64,000 nt of DNA from Lutraria lutraria (Eukaryota; Mollusca; Bivalvia; Venerida; Mactridae), in the NCBI GenBank assembly GCA_964023205.1, contig OZ026843.1, positions 5,007,029 to 5,071,028 on the forward strand, given 5' to 3'. The position numbers and the translations under genes are program-made. The notes beneath the pieces were generated by a model. It worked only from the letters and a program-made list of their open reading frames with translations, had not been told where the DNA came from and did no database searches. Within the stretch, counting starts at the first letter, position 1; every line of letters begins with the position of its first letter. Positions 34,847-46,479 of the stretch are shown piece by piece.

Positions 34847-35619
34847 TTATTTCAATGTCTGCGATTTGTTCATTTAATGCATTTGATAATTGAAATAATT
34901 TCACTGGCTGTTAAGTACTTGTTATCTCTTAGTTAAGCAACAAAATGCAAATCATTGGTCAATGTCAAATCGGGGAATGTGAGCGTCTAATACATACTAC
35001 ATGTAGTATCCCATTCTAACCAACACATGTGTTCAAGCGGAAAGATAAATTAATAAATTATGACATTTCACGGAAATTGTCATATTGATGACAGATAGAA
35101 CGACAAATATTCCAAAATATTAAAATATCCAATAAACACACCCTTTCAAAGTTTTTGGGAAATGTTGTTTAGTTTGGAAGAAGACATTTGGTCTGGCTGA
35201 CTTGTGTCGTACCGACCACATTAAAGGATATATGGGCAGACTTGGTTGTCTGGAAACATGTGAGGAACAAACAAGTGGTTGTGGCTATTCATTTTGCATG
35301 AGGTAAATATTTTCAATAATTCTTGCAGGAAGTATAAATTTGTTTATCATAAGCAACAGTGCGTGTTTTGCATTATATGACACTTTACGGTGCAATGACT
35401 AATGATGAATCGTTACAGGTGTTAACGTTCATGAGGAAAATCTTCGGAAATGAGTTCACAAAACCTGTTATTATGTATTACTGTTTCAATTGCTATCTCA
35501 TAATAGATATTTGTAAGTCTCAATTTTTAAGAAATTTTGTACTCTATTTAACTAATGAATGTATAGTCAAAACTGTAAGTTCAATAATTGAGTCGTATGT
35601 AATTACAATATAATGTTCT

Positions 35620-35822
35620 ATAATAATTATGACCAGTCTACTTTATATTCTGATCTTCTCCATAATATTGTCAAATGTAATAATTTATTATATATAATAT
35701 CATGCATTACTTATATTATGAATATCATTGTATTGTGTCACACTGTGTGCATTGTGCTATGTATGTACTTGTGGGCTTGAAAGCCTTTTGGAATTGAATA
35801 AAATATCTATCTATATCTACCT
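35620..35822 (+). mobile_element. Possible LINE 3' tail
   Basis: Low-complexity sequence ends in GGGCTTGAAAGCCTTTTGG, a GAATTGAATAAAATATC signal and ATCTATCTATATCTA. That resembles the 3' ends of invertebrate non-LTR retrotransposons with a short tandem tail. No reverse transcriptase is visible upstream; the 84-codon frame at 35359-35613 is not recognisable. Confidence 0.35.
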
Positions 35823-35853
35823 GGATACCATGAAGGTGTTTTCACCAATGTTC

Positions 35854-36015
35854 TGGCCGTGGTCTAGTACTTAGTGCGCTGGACTTATAAGCCGACAATC
35901 CGGATTCGAATCCCGATCGTGGCCATATATAGCCTTTGATGAAAATTTGACAACACTGTTGATTTTCCTCCATATATGGTGAGGTTGTCGGAACCTTGTG
36001 AAGGGGTTGGAATAC
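35854..36015 (+). mobile_element. tRNA-headed SINE
   Basis: The head 35854-35925 is 72 nt with pairable ends (TGGCCGT / GTGGCCA, two G-T pairs), box B GGATTCGAATCCC and a CTTATAA loop like an Ile(UAU) anticodon loop. The D and anticodon stems are poorly paired, so it is a SINE head, not a functional tRNA. The tail reaches the SINE that follows. Confidence 0.65.
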
Positions 36016-36318
36016 CGTCGATTTATTTATCATTTATTTCTTCGATTTAACGCCATTTTCAACAATATTTCAGTCATATTGTGGCGGGCTGTTATCCAAA
36101 CCAGCTCCCTGGATTTCGTTCAGGCCTTGACCAGTACATTCTATCCGCAAGCTTCTACCAAGCTACCCAGCATTATTTAGAGGTGGAGGACAAATTGACA
36201 AAGAATGTAATATCTTCAGTTAAATTTATCACGGACAGTGTGAGGCTCTCCCGGGGTTCGAGCTCACAACCTCTTGATCAATAGATCAACGCTCTAACCA
36301 TTGACTGGGCTCACCGGG
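36016..36318 (-). mobile_element. tRNA-headed SINE, minus strand, tail to tail with the previous one
   Basis: The minus-strand head (36318-36244) has GTCAATGGTTAGAGCG as box A and GAGCTCGAACCCC as box B. The 3' part has ATATGACTGAAATATTGTTG and ATGGCGTTAAATC, a 3' module common in molluscan SINEs, then an AT tail (AAATAAATGATAAATAAAT). Confidence 0.8.
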
Positions 36319-38381
36319 CGGGCTAGACTACAGTCGAGGAAAACTGGTGAATCCGGCCTCAGTACATAACTGGAATATCATAGAAAACTATTGAAACAGA
36401 CCGCCATTGTAGTGTTCGTTAACCACCCATTTGGATTAATATGAACAGAAACCATAGCTGATGCTCAGAACAACAGTTGTGATAATTCAGTCGTAAAGGT
36501 TGGTTGTTTCTGGTTACTCGACGTGCCCTACCCCCCCCCCCTCCTCTGTACTTAAGACGTTTTGTTATGCCCGAGGAACGGTACATCTCCTTTGTCATTT
36601 ATTATCTTTCCGCACGCTTTCAAAAGCCAAATGAAATCAACGAACCACTTGCCTACTTTTAATGAGCATGTAACCAGTTATGAACAATGTTTTTTTAATG
36701 ATATTTAAATTATATTTTCATTCTTCTTCAACTAGTCTTTGTTCAGATTAATAAATATAATATTTTATTATTCATTTATGTTGTTGATAATAACACAAAA
36801 CCTTTTTTAAAATTTATACAATGTTTTATATCATTGACAAAGTTAAATAAACACTCATCTTCAGGGCATCCGCATTACTGTGTTATGCTGTGCTTAAAAT
36901 ATATTTTGTTTGTGGTCACCGTTGAACGTTACCTAGTCACCAAAAAGGCCCCATACCCAACATTTTTTGGCCTCTCGGGTTAAAAAATCAACAAAAATAG
37001 CATCCCGACATGTTTTTTGGGTTCAATATAAAAAATAAATTGTAAAAAAAATATTTCCTACCTACCTACCCGCTGAAATTTTTCTAGTTAGGGTTACATT
37101 AAATAAACATTTTTTAGACAAACATGTAAGTACCATTGTAAAATGCTATAAGAGAAAGCTGTCAACGTGAGGTGTAAGTGCTCTAAATAGGATCAGATGG
37201 TGGTAGGAAATCAGCTATGTCACTTTAATTGAATAACTACATTAAATTCCTTTTATAACCCATTTTGCGAATAACTTATATGTATGTTGCTTCATGCGTT
37301 GAGAAGCGTTGCATACACATAATTACGATGCTCTTTCAATTCAATTTCTATTTACAATGTACACACACATCATTTTATTACCACTTACTGCAAGGGAAGA
37401 ATAGTCCTAAGAGTTGTAAACATGATTTAATTTTGTGGCGTATTTTTAAAGTATAATATTCAAATGTTTTGTATATTTGACCATGTTAAAATCATTACAT
37501 TCCAGTTCATATCGAAAATATAGATACGAATTTGAGGGTCTCTTTCGGTGTATTATGGTTCCCGTTCTACAATAGTTCTGCATTTGAGTTACTCTGATTT
37601 TAAGTGTAGTGTTTATACACGCTGGTTTTGTATACAAAAAAAAGAAATAGTAATAGCTACGTAACAAATGTTTTAATACGAAAAATAAAAGTAACAGAAT
37701 TGATACGGTAAAAATGTAGATATGTACAACACAATGGCTTACAAATATATGTCATGTTAAATTGCTAATTCACATAAATAACAACATCATCAGCAGCAAT
37801 ATGATAATAACAACAACAACTACAGCATCAGCAGCAATATGACACAAACAGAAAATGAAGAATGAGTATTTACACCTGAATATCTAAACTGATTAATATT
37901 CAGATCAAATGTACAATATTGAAGATCATGGATAAACGTCGATATGTAGAAATTATGTTCTTCTACATCACAGAAAATGCCGGTGGTGGTCAAATTTCTA
38001 ATATTTAGGATTGTCTTTAACAAATTGTTGATGTATTTCAAGTGGTCTAATAAAACAAAAACTGTGGGCTCGTAATAGAGAATATTATATCAAACTGATC
38101 CGTTATTTCGCCTTTCGGACATTGAAGAGACCTCAATGGAATTCATTTTATTCTCGTCTCACGGAGAGTTCTCACGAACCTGCAACCGTAACTGAGAAAT
38201 ACACTCTTCGACTTTAGACAAACACCGAGGAGTTCCATTTGACGAAGCTTATTAATTACTGACCATAGTTTTATATAGAACATGAAATGACTTTCGTTCA
38301 ATTTTAAATACTTTTATCCAGTCAAGTGTATTTCGGTTAGTAAACAAAATAGATCATTATATTATCACTTCCATACATTGG
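36319..38381. other. Intergenic region downstream of the DAZAP2-like gene
   Basis: It contains a C-run (36531-36542), a dispersed fragment near 36950-37085 shared in inverse with 6411-6460, and a short duplication (CATCAGCAGCAATATGA at about 37788 and 37826). No exon is supported. Confidence 0.35.
38147..38152 (-). terminator. Candidate polyadenylation signal of the DAZAP2-like gene
   Basis: AATAAA on the minus strand, about 230 nt after the stop codon. It is the first canonical hexamer I noticed downstream. Cleavage cannot be confirmed. Confidence 0.3.
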
Positions 38382-38501
38382 TTATGATTTTTCCTCCGTA
38401 AATTCCTGATTTTCATGGGTTTGTGGCATCAGAATTTCCAAATTCCCTCTTTCCAGTTGCATCTGCTGTAAAGTGTTTGGAGCGACACCTGGTGGTGGTG
38501 G
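38382..38501 (-). CDS. DAZAP2-like exon 3 (terminal)
   Basis: Acceptor TTTTATATTACAG, then PPPPGVAPNTLQQMQLERGN and an acidic tail to TAA. The proline run is split by the intron exactly between the third and fourth residues of NIP|PPPPG. Confidence 0.85.
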   Translation of the reverse strand, partial: PPPPGVAPNTLQQMQLERGNLEILMPQTHENQEFTEEKS

Positions 38502-40693
38502 CTGTAATATAAAATATACAAAATAGATATACAGGTGAGTACAATTCGATTGTTTGAGATTTTTTTGTGGTATGTATTGTTCTAGGTATGGCAACGGTAG
38601 TCCAATAACGAATCGTGATACTCGCGATGACTTGTTACAAGGACAAAACGACAAAGATTTCATCTTGATTATAGTTTTAAGGTGTCACTTCATCACAGAA
38701 CACATTCTCGTGTCTTATACTAATTAACTTGCCTTAGTTATTATTAAAACTGTCACTCTGATAAAGCATTTTCTTTTATTTACTTACCGGTATGTTTGGC
38801 TTGGCGAATTCGTTAAAACGGGCACCATTGTGAAATACACCCTTTTCATTTTTATCCAAGACAATAACGGATCCTGTCTGTTGAGGAGGAGGATTATAGA
38901 CGGCGTATGGAGGTGGGGCATCAGACACAAGGTATTTTTCTGTAAAACAATAGGTTAGGATATAAATAAAAAGTCAATACAACTTGTTTGTACTTGTGAC
39001 AGTAGAATATAATTATAATATATACAGTTATACCATACTGAAGGACGGCGTCAATTTCAAAAACGCTGTTTTATCATGCAATAGCCATTTTTACTGGACA
39101 ATGAGACCAGTCCCTTTTCTGCGATACATGTTTTAATACCAAAGCTTTACTTTGATTAGTTTGATGATATTTATTTATCTCTTCTTAAACGGCCCATTCG
39201 GCAGCTATGGTCATTTCTGAACCACTCCAGATCTCTATTTAGTGGGGAGATAAGATACAGGAAAACCGTACATTTGTATCCCTACTTTTTCGAATATTAT
39301 TTTTCTTAGTTCTTAATCGTGCTCGATGTAAAGCCCTGATACACGCATCGCCCTTAATTCTCTTGTGATTTTTTTAGACACAGTGCTTTGCTCGGTTGTT
39401 GGGTACATGGGATTTCTTACAATGATATGCAAGTGAAAGTTAATGACGTACGTTTACTAGCTTCTATTACTTCAATGTTCCGAAATTTGAACTTCTTAGC
39501 TTTGATAAGGCATATCTTCCGTTGAAAATACCGATCAAATGTAATTTGAATACACATACAATTAGGCTATAATCATATGTACACAAAAGATCGAACTATT
39601 TCTTTATCGGTAAGGCAATTTAAGCCAAGTGGAATTCCTTCCTTGGTTGATTGATTTAGTTTAAGTATAGTTATGTATACATTGTACTCCGAAAATCGAT
39701 GAACCGTTTCATAAATACAACAGTCACATTGGTCAATATGATGTTGGAAATATTATCTATAAGTTAATCGAAAACTACTATGATTACTATACTGCCATTT
39801 ATTTTATACATATTATATTAAAAACTGAAACTTTCCGCTTATTAACTGAATAAATCCATGGTTGCTACGACTTGATATTTTTATCCTACACAAACTCTTC
39901 CTCCAGTATACAATCTTATCATTATATATAAATATACAGTATAACCTCAATCAGAGACAATCTCAACACCCTTTTAATGTACTTGCCACTTATTTTCGGG
40001 ACCTGTTTTCAACATTCTTTGTCTATATTTCAACTGCAGTCCGAGACTCCCTCAAAATAAAGAAAAATAACCCCGAAAAAAAAGTTCTATTTGGTTTCAA
40101 AGATTGTCTTAACGTCGAGCTTTCAAAGATTGTCTTAACGTCGAGCTTTTAATTTTATTATAAAAGTCTATAAAACACTTTTGTAGAACAGTGGTGTTTA
40201 GTAGAGGTGACCTTTATTCAGAGGTAACATTAAACTATACATGACTGTATCAGGAACTAATGGGACCCATTTCAAGGACATAATTATCTAAGACTCCATA
40301 TTTAAACTTAAAATTCTTGATACGAATGAAAAGTGCTTATTCAACAAGTCTATAGTTTTAGTGATTTGTGAGTTTAAAAACTCAACCTGAGCTAATATTA
40401 GTCTATAAAACTGTCTCATTGTCTCTAACAGCCGTATTGAATCATTTTATTTATGCATGCTCTTTCATATATTTTTTAATGCGACAAACTTTATGGACCT
40501 ATGCTGTATATATATTAAGATTTTACACGAGTTACAACCTGACCCAATTACAACATAAATGTTTAAACACCTATCACAAACATGTAAATAGAAGTATTTA
40601 AACTTGCACAATAAACAAATCATAATTGTTTTATTCAATCGATTTAAAAAGTTTATTTCATGAAAAAGATGTTTAAGTTGACTTACCTGCCAT
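38382..40693 (-). CDS. DAZAP2-like protein, 92 residues, three exons
   Basis: The join 40693-40687, 38939-38788, 38501-38382 gives 7+152+120 nt with intact reading frame and GT-AG introns. The protein opens MAEKYLVSDAPPPYAVYNPP, which contains a PPPY (PPxY) WW-domain-binding motif at residues 11-14. Vertebrate DAZAP2 has DAPPAYSELY at the equivalent place. Residues 41-61 read GARFNEFAKPNIPPPPPGVAP, matching the DAZAP2 signature GARF...NIPPPPPG. The C-terminus is charged (HENQEFTEEKS). The known family is small adaptor proteins that bind WW-domain ubiquitin ligases and take part in signalling and stress granules; that role is inferred here. At 92 residues it is much shorter than vertebrate DAZAP2 (168), lacking the middle tyrosine/proline-rich part. 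The first coding exon holds only ATGGCAG. A 5' noncoding extension and alternative first exons are possible. Confidence 0.8.
38788..38939 (-). CDS. DAZAP2-like exon 2
   Basis: Acceptor ATTGTTTTACAG, donor CCG|GTAAGT, 152 nt. It codes from KYLVSDAPPPY through GARFNEFAKPNIP. It holds the PPxY motif and most of the conserved block. Confidence 0.85.
39935..40249 (+). mobile_element. TACAGTATAACCTCAATCAG MITE in intron 1 of the DAZAP2-like gene
   Basis: It starts TACAGTATAACCTCAATCAG and ends CATGACTGTA. Inside, CAAAGATTGTCTTAACGTCGAGCTTT is tandemly duplicated (about 40098-40150). The end GGTGACCTTTATTCAGAGG resembles the 51261 family. Confidence 0.7.
40687..40693 (-). CDS. DAZAP2-like exon 1 (coding part, 7 nt)
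   Basis: ATGGCAG followed by donor GTAAGT. It contributes Met-Ala and the first base of Glu3. The preceding context ACAAA before ATG is a good animal start context. Confidence 0.7.
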
Positions 40694-40752
40694 TTTGTCA
40701 ACGTAAAGCCTCTTAACTTTTATAACAGACTTAATTTCACTTAAGACTAATC

Positions 40753-40758
40753 TTTATA
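40753..40758 (-). promoter_or_regulatory. Possible TATA box of the DAZAP2-like gene
   Basis: TATAAA on the minus strand about 60 bp before the ATG. A second TATAAAAG at 40717-40724 is too close to the ATG unless the leader is almost absent. The sequence is AT-rich, so chance matches are expected. Confidence 0.2.
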
Positions 40759-41064
40759 AACTGTCGATAACATGTATAGAATGATACGAAGTATCTACTA
40801 CATGTATATATAAGCATAGTACACTCAGTGTGTCATATCCACGTGATATGGTGAGGTACGTTTTTGGTCATATGATCTATGACAAAGAAGACATTAAACC
40901 GGGTATTTCAAAATATAGATGTAGTTACGAATATTATAGTGTGAAGCGTAGACTATCCGATCAGTCAAGTACGAACGTTTCTTAATATTAATATCAATAT
41001 AAGAACTTTAAATTAATGTCGCTCGGCGACAAAATATGAACTATTTTTGGGGGGGTTTAGTCGG

Positions 41065-41280
41065 ATCAATAGCCTGGGTCATTTGGTGACTTCCTGCTCA
41101 CAAGGTGGATGAAAATCCCAGTTACACACATGGTGAGATCTGCAGACATTCCATACGCAAGCTATAGCTAGACAGTTTCCTAACATATAAAGTATGGTCC
41201 AGAGGAGGATCCGAACTTACAGCAACGAGGGCCTGTTGATCACTAGCCAGAGACTGTAACAATTCGCCCACTTAGGCACC
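41065..41280 (-). mobile_element. tRNA-headed SINE, minus strand
   Basis: Minus-strand head (about 41275-41205): GGGCGAATTGTTACAGTCTC as a box A region, AAGTTCGGATCCTCC as box B. The body passes GCTTGCGTATGGAATGTCTG to CCAGGCTATTGATCCGACT. Confidence 0.6.
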
Positions 41281-42069
41281 AAGAATAATGCATGTTTCAC
41301 ATACTTAACTATACTTCATAATTCTGATGCGCGATAAGCTTGTGGATTTGAAATAAACTTATCATCAGAAGCATGTGTTATATACGTACACTTGTAAATC
41401 AAAGTACTGAAAGTACTCATGGAAGCTTAACTTACATAGACTTGCACTGTAACATAGAACGGAAACCAATTCAAGATTTGCATCTCGGATTTAGAAAAAC
41501 GTAGTACATCAATCATTCCGCATCAAAATTCATGCGCTGTCGAGCCAGTAAATATTATTCAGCTTCCAAGTATTCGAGTTTCGAGATGAACAGAGGATCA
41601 ATATGTCCAAATCAACGTCCTGTTAATATCGTTAAAAGTTGGAATAAAACTATTGGTTTACAATCGTTATATATATACTTCAGTAACTGTTATTATAACA
41701 AAGTTTTATATTTTAAAGCCATAATTTACTCTCAGTAGTCTCGTTATACACCACAGAATGCCGTTAGTATATTATTTTTATATAACATACGACTGTGTTG
41801 TGTAACTTAAATTAAGAGACTGATTATCTCTGTAATAATTTTGTGCATTTTTGTTAAATTGATTACAAACGTTTAATAATTTATCATAAATCTTGTTCAT
41901 TTTCCCATCGATTGGTAGCTTCAAATTTGATTTGTGAATGAAAACTGTTCTGGCTTCATTAAAGGGTAGCAATCAACAAGACTTGATGTGGTGGAGAAAA
42001 GTGGATTGCCTCCCTTTTGGTTCTCTGTGGCAAATTGACAGAGGATATTACAATTTAAGTTAGTTTGCT
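41281..42069. other. No gene recognised
   Basis: Short frames at 41532-41738 and 41778-41972 lack motifs and splice context. They are not called. Confidence 0.3.
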
Positions 42070-42222
42070 CATACGTTCTTTCCTTCGTTTATACGTTTAT
42101 ACGTCCGTTCGTTCGTTCGTTGTTACAGTAACGAATTGTAGCAACGAACGGACGAACGTATAAACGAACGAAAGAACGTATGAACAAACGAACATATGAA
42201 CGAACGAACGAACGAATATAAT
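42070..42222. repeat. (TTCG/CGAA)n microsatellite hairpin
   Basis: The left arm 42070-42126 (CATACGTTCTTTCCTTCG...) pairs with 42141-42182 (...CGAAAGAACGTATG). It is built from GTTCGTTCG and CGAACGAAC and extends into further AACGAACGAACG to about 42217. Confidence 0.85.
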
Positions 42223-44639
42223 AATGTTTTATTCTATTATGCGATTGTTTCTGTCATAAGAGCATTGTTTAGCCGTATATGTCACAGATCGAATAATTTT
42301 CATGTAACCTATAAAAAAATTATGTAACCTGAGTGAAAAATTCGACTGAATTTCACATAAAACTGGGCTTTTGACGTAAAAAGTATTTCCAATGAAATTG
42401 GAATGTCGAATATATGGATAAACCAAAATAATAATACCATATATAGTTAATCTAAATTTAATTAAAATACAAATATTCTAGATATTTAGTATTATTTACA
42501 AACGCTGGTATGAGAACATTATATAACTCTAGATCTAGTAAATTAGAAACATGGATTTGAATAATAGATAAAAGTTGGCAAAATTTAGACTTTCATCACA
42601 CAATCTGGAAATTGAAAAAGGTAGATACACAAACGCAGTTATGGAACAAGTACAAATGTTGCTGCGGAGACAGCAATTGGGAAGCTCCGCGCAAAACAAT
42701 GCGTGTTAGCCTTTGAAATTGTAGTGTTGTCACTGTTTATGAGTAAACACTTGGTATTTACTATTTGGGTTACTGTTTGACCTTAAACCAAATGTTTTAA
42801 GATCATGTTTTACTGTATAATCATTTGGTATACACTGTCCATGACTGACCAGTAAATATGTATACATTTGAAATATGTTGAATAAAAAGATTAACATATT
42901 TAACAATAATTCAGCATGCGGCAATTATTGGCGTCAGTAAGTTATAATTACGGGATAATCATATTTTTAATATGATTTTTGTATGAAATGTCCGTTGTTG
43001 TTACACATGAAATTGCAAGTTTTCCATCAAAGTATGAAACATGAACTTACAACTTCAACTAGTATTAATGTTTGGGTGTAGACTTTATCATCGTTATCTT
43101 ACATTTCTTTGTTGAACTTTAAAAACAAATGAAGTAAATGACTGGTCATCTATGTGAAATATGAAAGACCAAACAATATATACTTCAGCTTTAATTAAAA
43201 TGTATCAGACATGTAAATGGGCCGAATGTGACATAACGACTGTAGTTTCTACATGGAACGTCACTCATTTTCCTAATTATAGAGCAATAAAATGAAAATC
43301 AATCATCTTGAAAAGTCCATTTCTCACCCCATTCCCCCTGATTTTTTTTCATTTTATACATTTCTATCGATTTAAGTAAGTTATACCTGTTATTGAAGAA
43401 TTTTTACGTAATTTGAATTAAGGCTGAGGGGATGGCCCTAACGAATTCGTTCACGAAAATCGGCCAACCGGAAAGCCAAATTAGTAGGGCTAAATTAGAT
43501 AATAACATCTCAAAAACTGTTTCTTCTTTCCAGTTTATACAAAACATTGTGTCAAATTTTAGTCCATAGGATTCAGTGGCAAAATAAACCATCATACTTT
43601 TGGGGGAACTATTTTTATTTGACAGTTATGGAAAAAAATCTCAATTTTGTGAATATAGGACATTATATATTGTGAAATTAGGGACATTGGACAAAATATG
43701 TGTGTTTTATCTTTAGTGGAGCACCTAGAGGACAATATGAACGAATCATTGTTTTTGGATTTTTGTGTCATTAAATTTAAGGGATGTTTGCACAAAAATT
43801 AAGTGTATTTAACAGCAAGTGTTTTTTAAACTTTTCGTTTATATGGACAAAATATATATTTTATACCCGTATCTGAATCTTGTCTATATTTTGCACTTTA
43901 TTATTTGAGTATTTTCCCATCTTGAGCTGAATAATGACCATTCAAACACTGACAACCAATTTCTTATGGCAGCCATTTTTGTCAGTGTGGTCAAATTAAA
44001 TAAAGGCTATAGTTCAATTTTTAGGTCAGCAATGTTATTGTATACATGGACGATCTCATTTATACATGTTTAGGTAACACGAATACTGTTGTAATATGCT
44101 TTACAGCAATCTATGAAACATTATATATCACTGTCCTGCACAGTTGGTAAAGCACAAGGTTTGTGAATCTTGACCACTTTGTTGGACATCGCTTTTTCTT
44201 TTTAACTTTTTTCATTTTTAATAAAACTTTTATATATATCGATAGGAAAATATGTTTAAAAAGTGTTGTTGTTTTTAATTTAAATTGTTCCGTTAAATTA
44301 ATAAAAATATAACAACCTCACATGGGTAAGTTATCATTTATCATTATTTTAATTGTGGAGTAATTACATAATAAATAGAAACCGGTTTAGGTGTTTATAG
44401 TATATATAATATTCGGAATTACTTTTGTATTCGCAATGTCATACAATAAAATGTATAAATGAAATACAAAAAAGAAAAATACACAAAAGAACAACTGCAT
44501 TCCTTCTTTCCCTTTTCTCTTTTGAAATACAAAAGGTACTATTCAGCGTGTAATATACATAAATGTAACAAACACAAACATATTCAGTCTATTAATGAAT
44601 TATAAAAAATATTTGTATATAATAATTAAAAAAGAAAGT
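42223..44639. other. No gene recognised
   Basis: AT-rich DNA. No domain, splice-bounded exon or complete repeat was identified. Confidence 0.3.
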
Positions 44640-44735
44640 GCCATTGACTGAGTTCGAACCTGTAACCTACATGTTCTTCATTTTGTAAAATGTCATGTAT
44701 GTACATGCCACATTACCCAACACACCATGACTCTG
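44640..44735 (-). mobile_element. SINE head fragment
   Basis: On the minus strand CAGGTTCGAACTCAGTC is a good box B, with GTGTTGGGTAATGTGGC upstream as a degenerate box A. Confidence 0.35.
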
Positions 44736-44898
44736 GTTCACGTGAATGATACTTTACTACGGATTTAAAATGATTTTGGCAATCAATTTACAGTGATTAC
44801 CTTTACAATGGTATCGTCCAATATTCGACCTTGACTATAAGAAAATTGAACTATACTGTACGTGCGTGTACACAAATACTTTAAATCATATATAATTA

Positions 44899-44984
44899 TA
44901 CAGTATTTGTTTATCTCAAATTTCGGTTATCTCAAACTAATTTCCACGGTCCCTAGAAATTTGAGATAATGAGATTCAACTGTA
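44899..44984. mobile_element. Short TACAGT-ended palindromic MITE
   Basis: It starts TACAGTATTTGTTTATCTCA and ends GAGATTCAACTGTA. TTATCTCAAATTT near the left pairs with AAATTTGAGATAA near the right. Confidence 0.65.
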
Positions 44985-44989
44985 TATCT

Positions 44990-45150
44990 ACATCTTTCGA
45001 TTTACGTCTTATGCTAATATTTCTGAGGTTTATACTTAGGTCTTTATGTTCATATTTGTGTTTATGCTTACGTTTCTGAGTTTATACTTACGTCTGTACG
45101 TTCATATTTCTGAGTTTATACTTACGTTTCTGAGTTTATGCTTACGACTA
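44990..45150 (+). repeat. Short degenerate tandem repeat
   Basis: Repeats of TTCTGAGTTTATACTTACG with variants (GTTTATGCTTACG), about 30-35 bp per unit. Confidence 0.6.
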
Positions 45151-45988
45151 TACCAGTGTGGGGAATCCACGTGATCTAGTGACATCACGCGTTTTCTGTC
45201 CTTCGAACTAAGAAAACATCACATAAAAGTGAATATATTTGAGAAAGGGAAATTAAATTCATCCCCAATTAAAGGGCCTATTTTGAGCAAATTAGGGGTA
45301 CAAATGTTCATTTGTAAAAAAAGTCAAACATAACATTAATAAAGTTTGGACGTCCATTCCAGGTTCTCACAAGCACACGTGACAGGTCAGGTACGTCAAA
45401 GGCTGATTTTGGAGGCTGATCTCAACCCACACGTGCTATATAGGCGATATATCCGGTGACATTGCAGGCCAGGGCAGCACATTCACATTGTCTGGATAAA
45501 AAGGTCGGTGACGACTCGCGCGACGTGCGGGCGAGTGTTATCCTGTTCCTTCTAAATGCATATTTTTGAAAAAATCAAAGTTGTGCGTTAAGCAACTACA
45601 TTGTTTAAATTCATAACCTAGCAATTAAATATTTTGTTTATAAGCCCGTTTGAGCCCGAAAGATATTTTAGATATTTTTTGAGAGGTCCAACATGGATTC
45701 TGTCACAAGACTGATATATCATTGGAGTTTATGTTTTTACGGATTTTCACCGCATGTTTCGAGTAGCATTTAAGTAAAAATGCACATGCATATTTTTCGT
45801 CTCTTTGTTGGTATTTTGGCTGATTTTAATTGAAATATTGAAACGGTCCATCCTCTATCGTGTAAGTAGAAAGGTCCATCCTGAACACATTTCAACAAAT
45901 CACAATGATGTTGTCTGAGGGTATAGACCTGGGAAATATTGTATGGATGCTTCCAACGCAAAATTGTGTTTACTACATAAAGAGCAAT

Positions 45989-46066
45989 TCGAGAGCTCGG
46001 CGCAACACTGTCGTAACTTGTTCTTATTTCCATATGAGTTACGTCACTCTTGCGTTGAACCCTCGA
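45989..46066 (+). repeat. 78-bp conserved hairpin element, copy 3
   Basis: TCGAGAGCTCGGCGCAACAC...GTTGAACCCTCGA, same orientation as copy 1. It lies 60 bp from the CGACAATGCG palindromic MITE. Confidence 0.85.
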
Positions 46067-46126
46067 ATTGTGAACTTTAATTTCACTCGAGTTGTAGTAT
46101 TTGGAGAGCATTGTTGAGCAGTATAT

Positions 46127-46475
46127 TACGGAATCCTGTTAGTGCCATGTCGAATGTCGTCCGTCGACCCACAAACGCGACGCACGACAACGCGATACGA
46201 CAATGCGACAACGCGATACGACAATGCGACAACGCGATACGAGGCTCGACAACGCGATACGACATTGTAATATATCGTGCCAAAATTGGCCACTCGACAT
46301 CACGACATTTTGACAAATGTCGTATCGCATTGTCGTCCGTCGTGTCGCATTGTCGAGCGTCGTATCGCGTTGTCGCATTGTCGTATCGCGTTGTCGCATT
46401 GTCGTATCGCGTTGTCGTGCGTCGCGTTTGTGGGTCGACGGACGACATTCGACATGGCACTGACAGGATTCCGTA
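46127..46475. mobile_element. Palindromic MITE with CGACAATGCGA repeats, about 349 bp
   Basis: The ends TACGGAATCCTGTTAGTGCC and inverse TACGGAATCCTGTCAGTGCC are followed on both sides by ATGTCGAATGTCGTCCGTCG. Inverted arms of about 115 bp then contain ACAACGCGATACGACAATGC repeats. TA sits at both ends, as for a TA target duplication. Overlapping open frames on both strands (76-128 codons) are by-products of the palindrome. Confidence 0.85.
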
Positions 46476-46479
46476 CAGA

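Noticed and set aside
35359..35613. 84-codon plus-strand frame before the possible LINE tail
   Set aside because: It could be the end of a retrotransposon ORF, but no reverse-transcriptase motif is visible.
35854..35925. Possible tRNA-Ile(UAU)
   Set aside because: The ends and box B are good but the D and anticodon stems do not pair well, and a SINE body follows.
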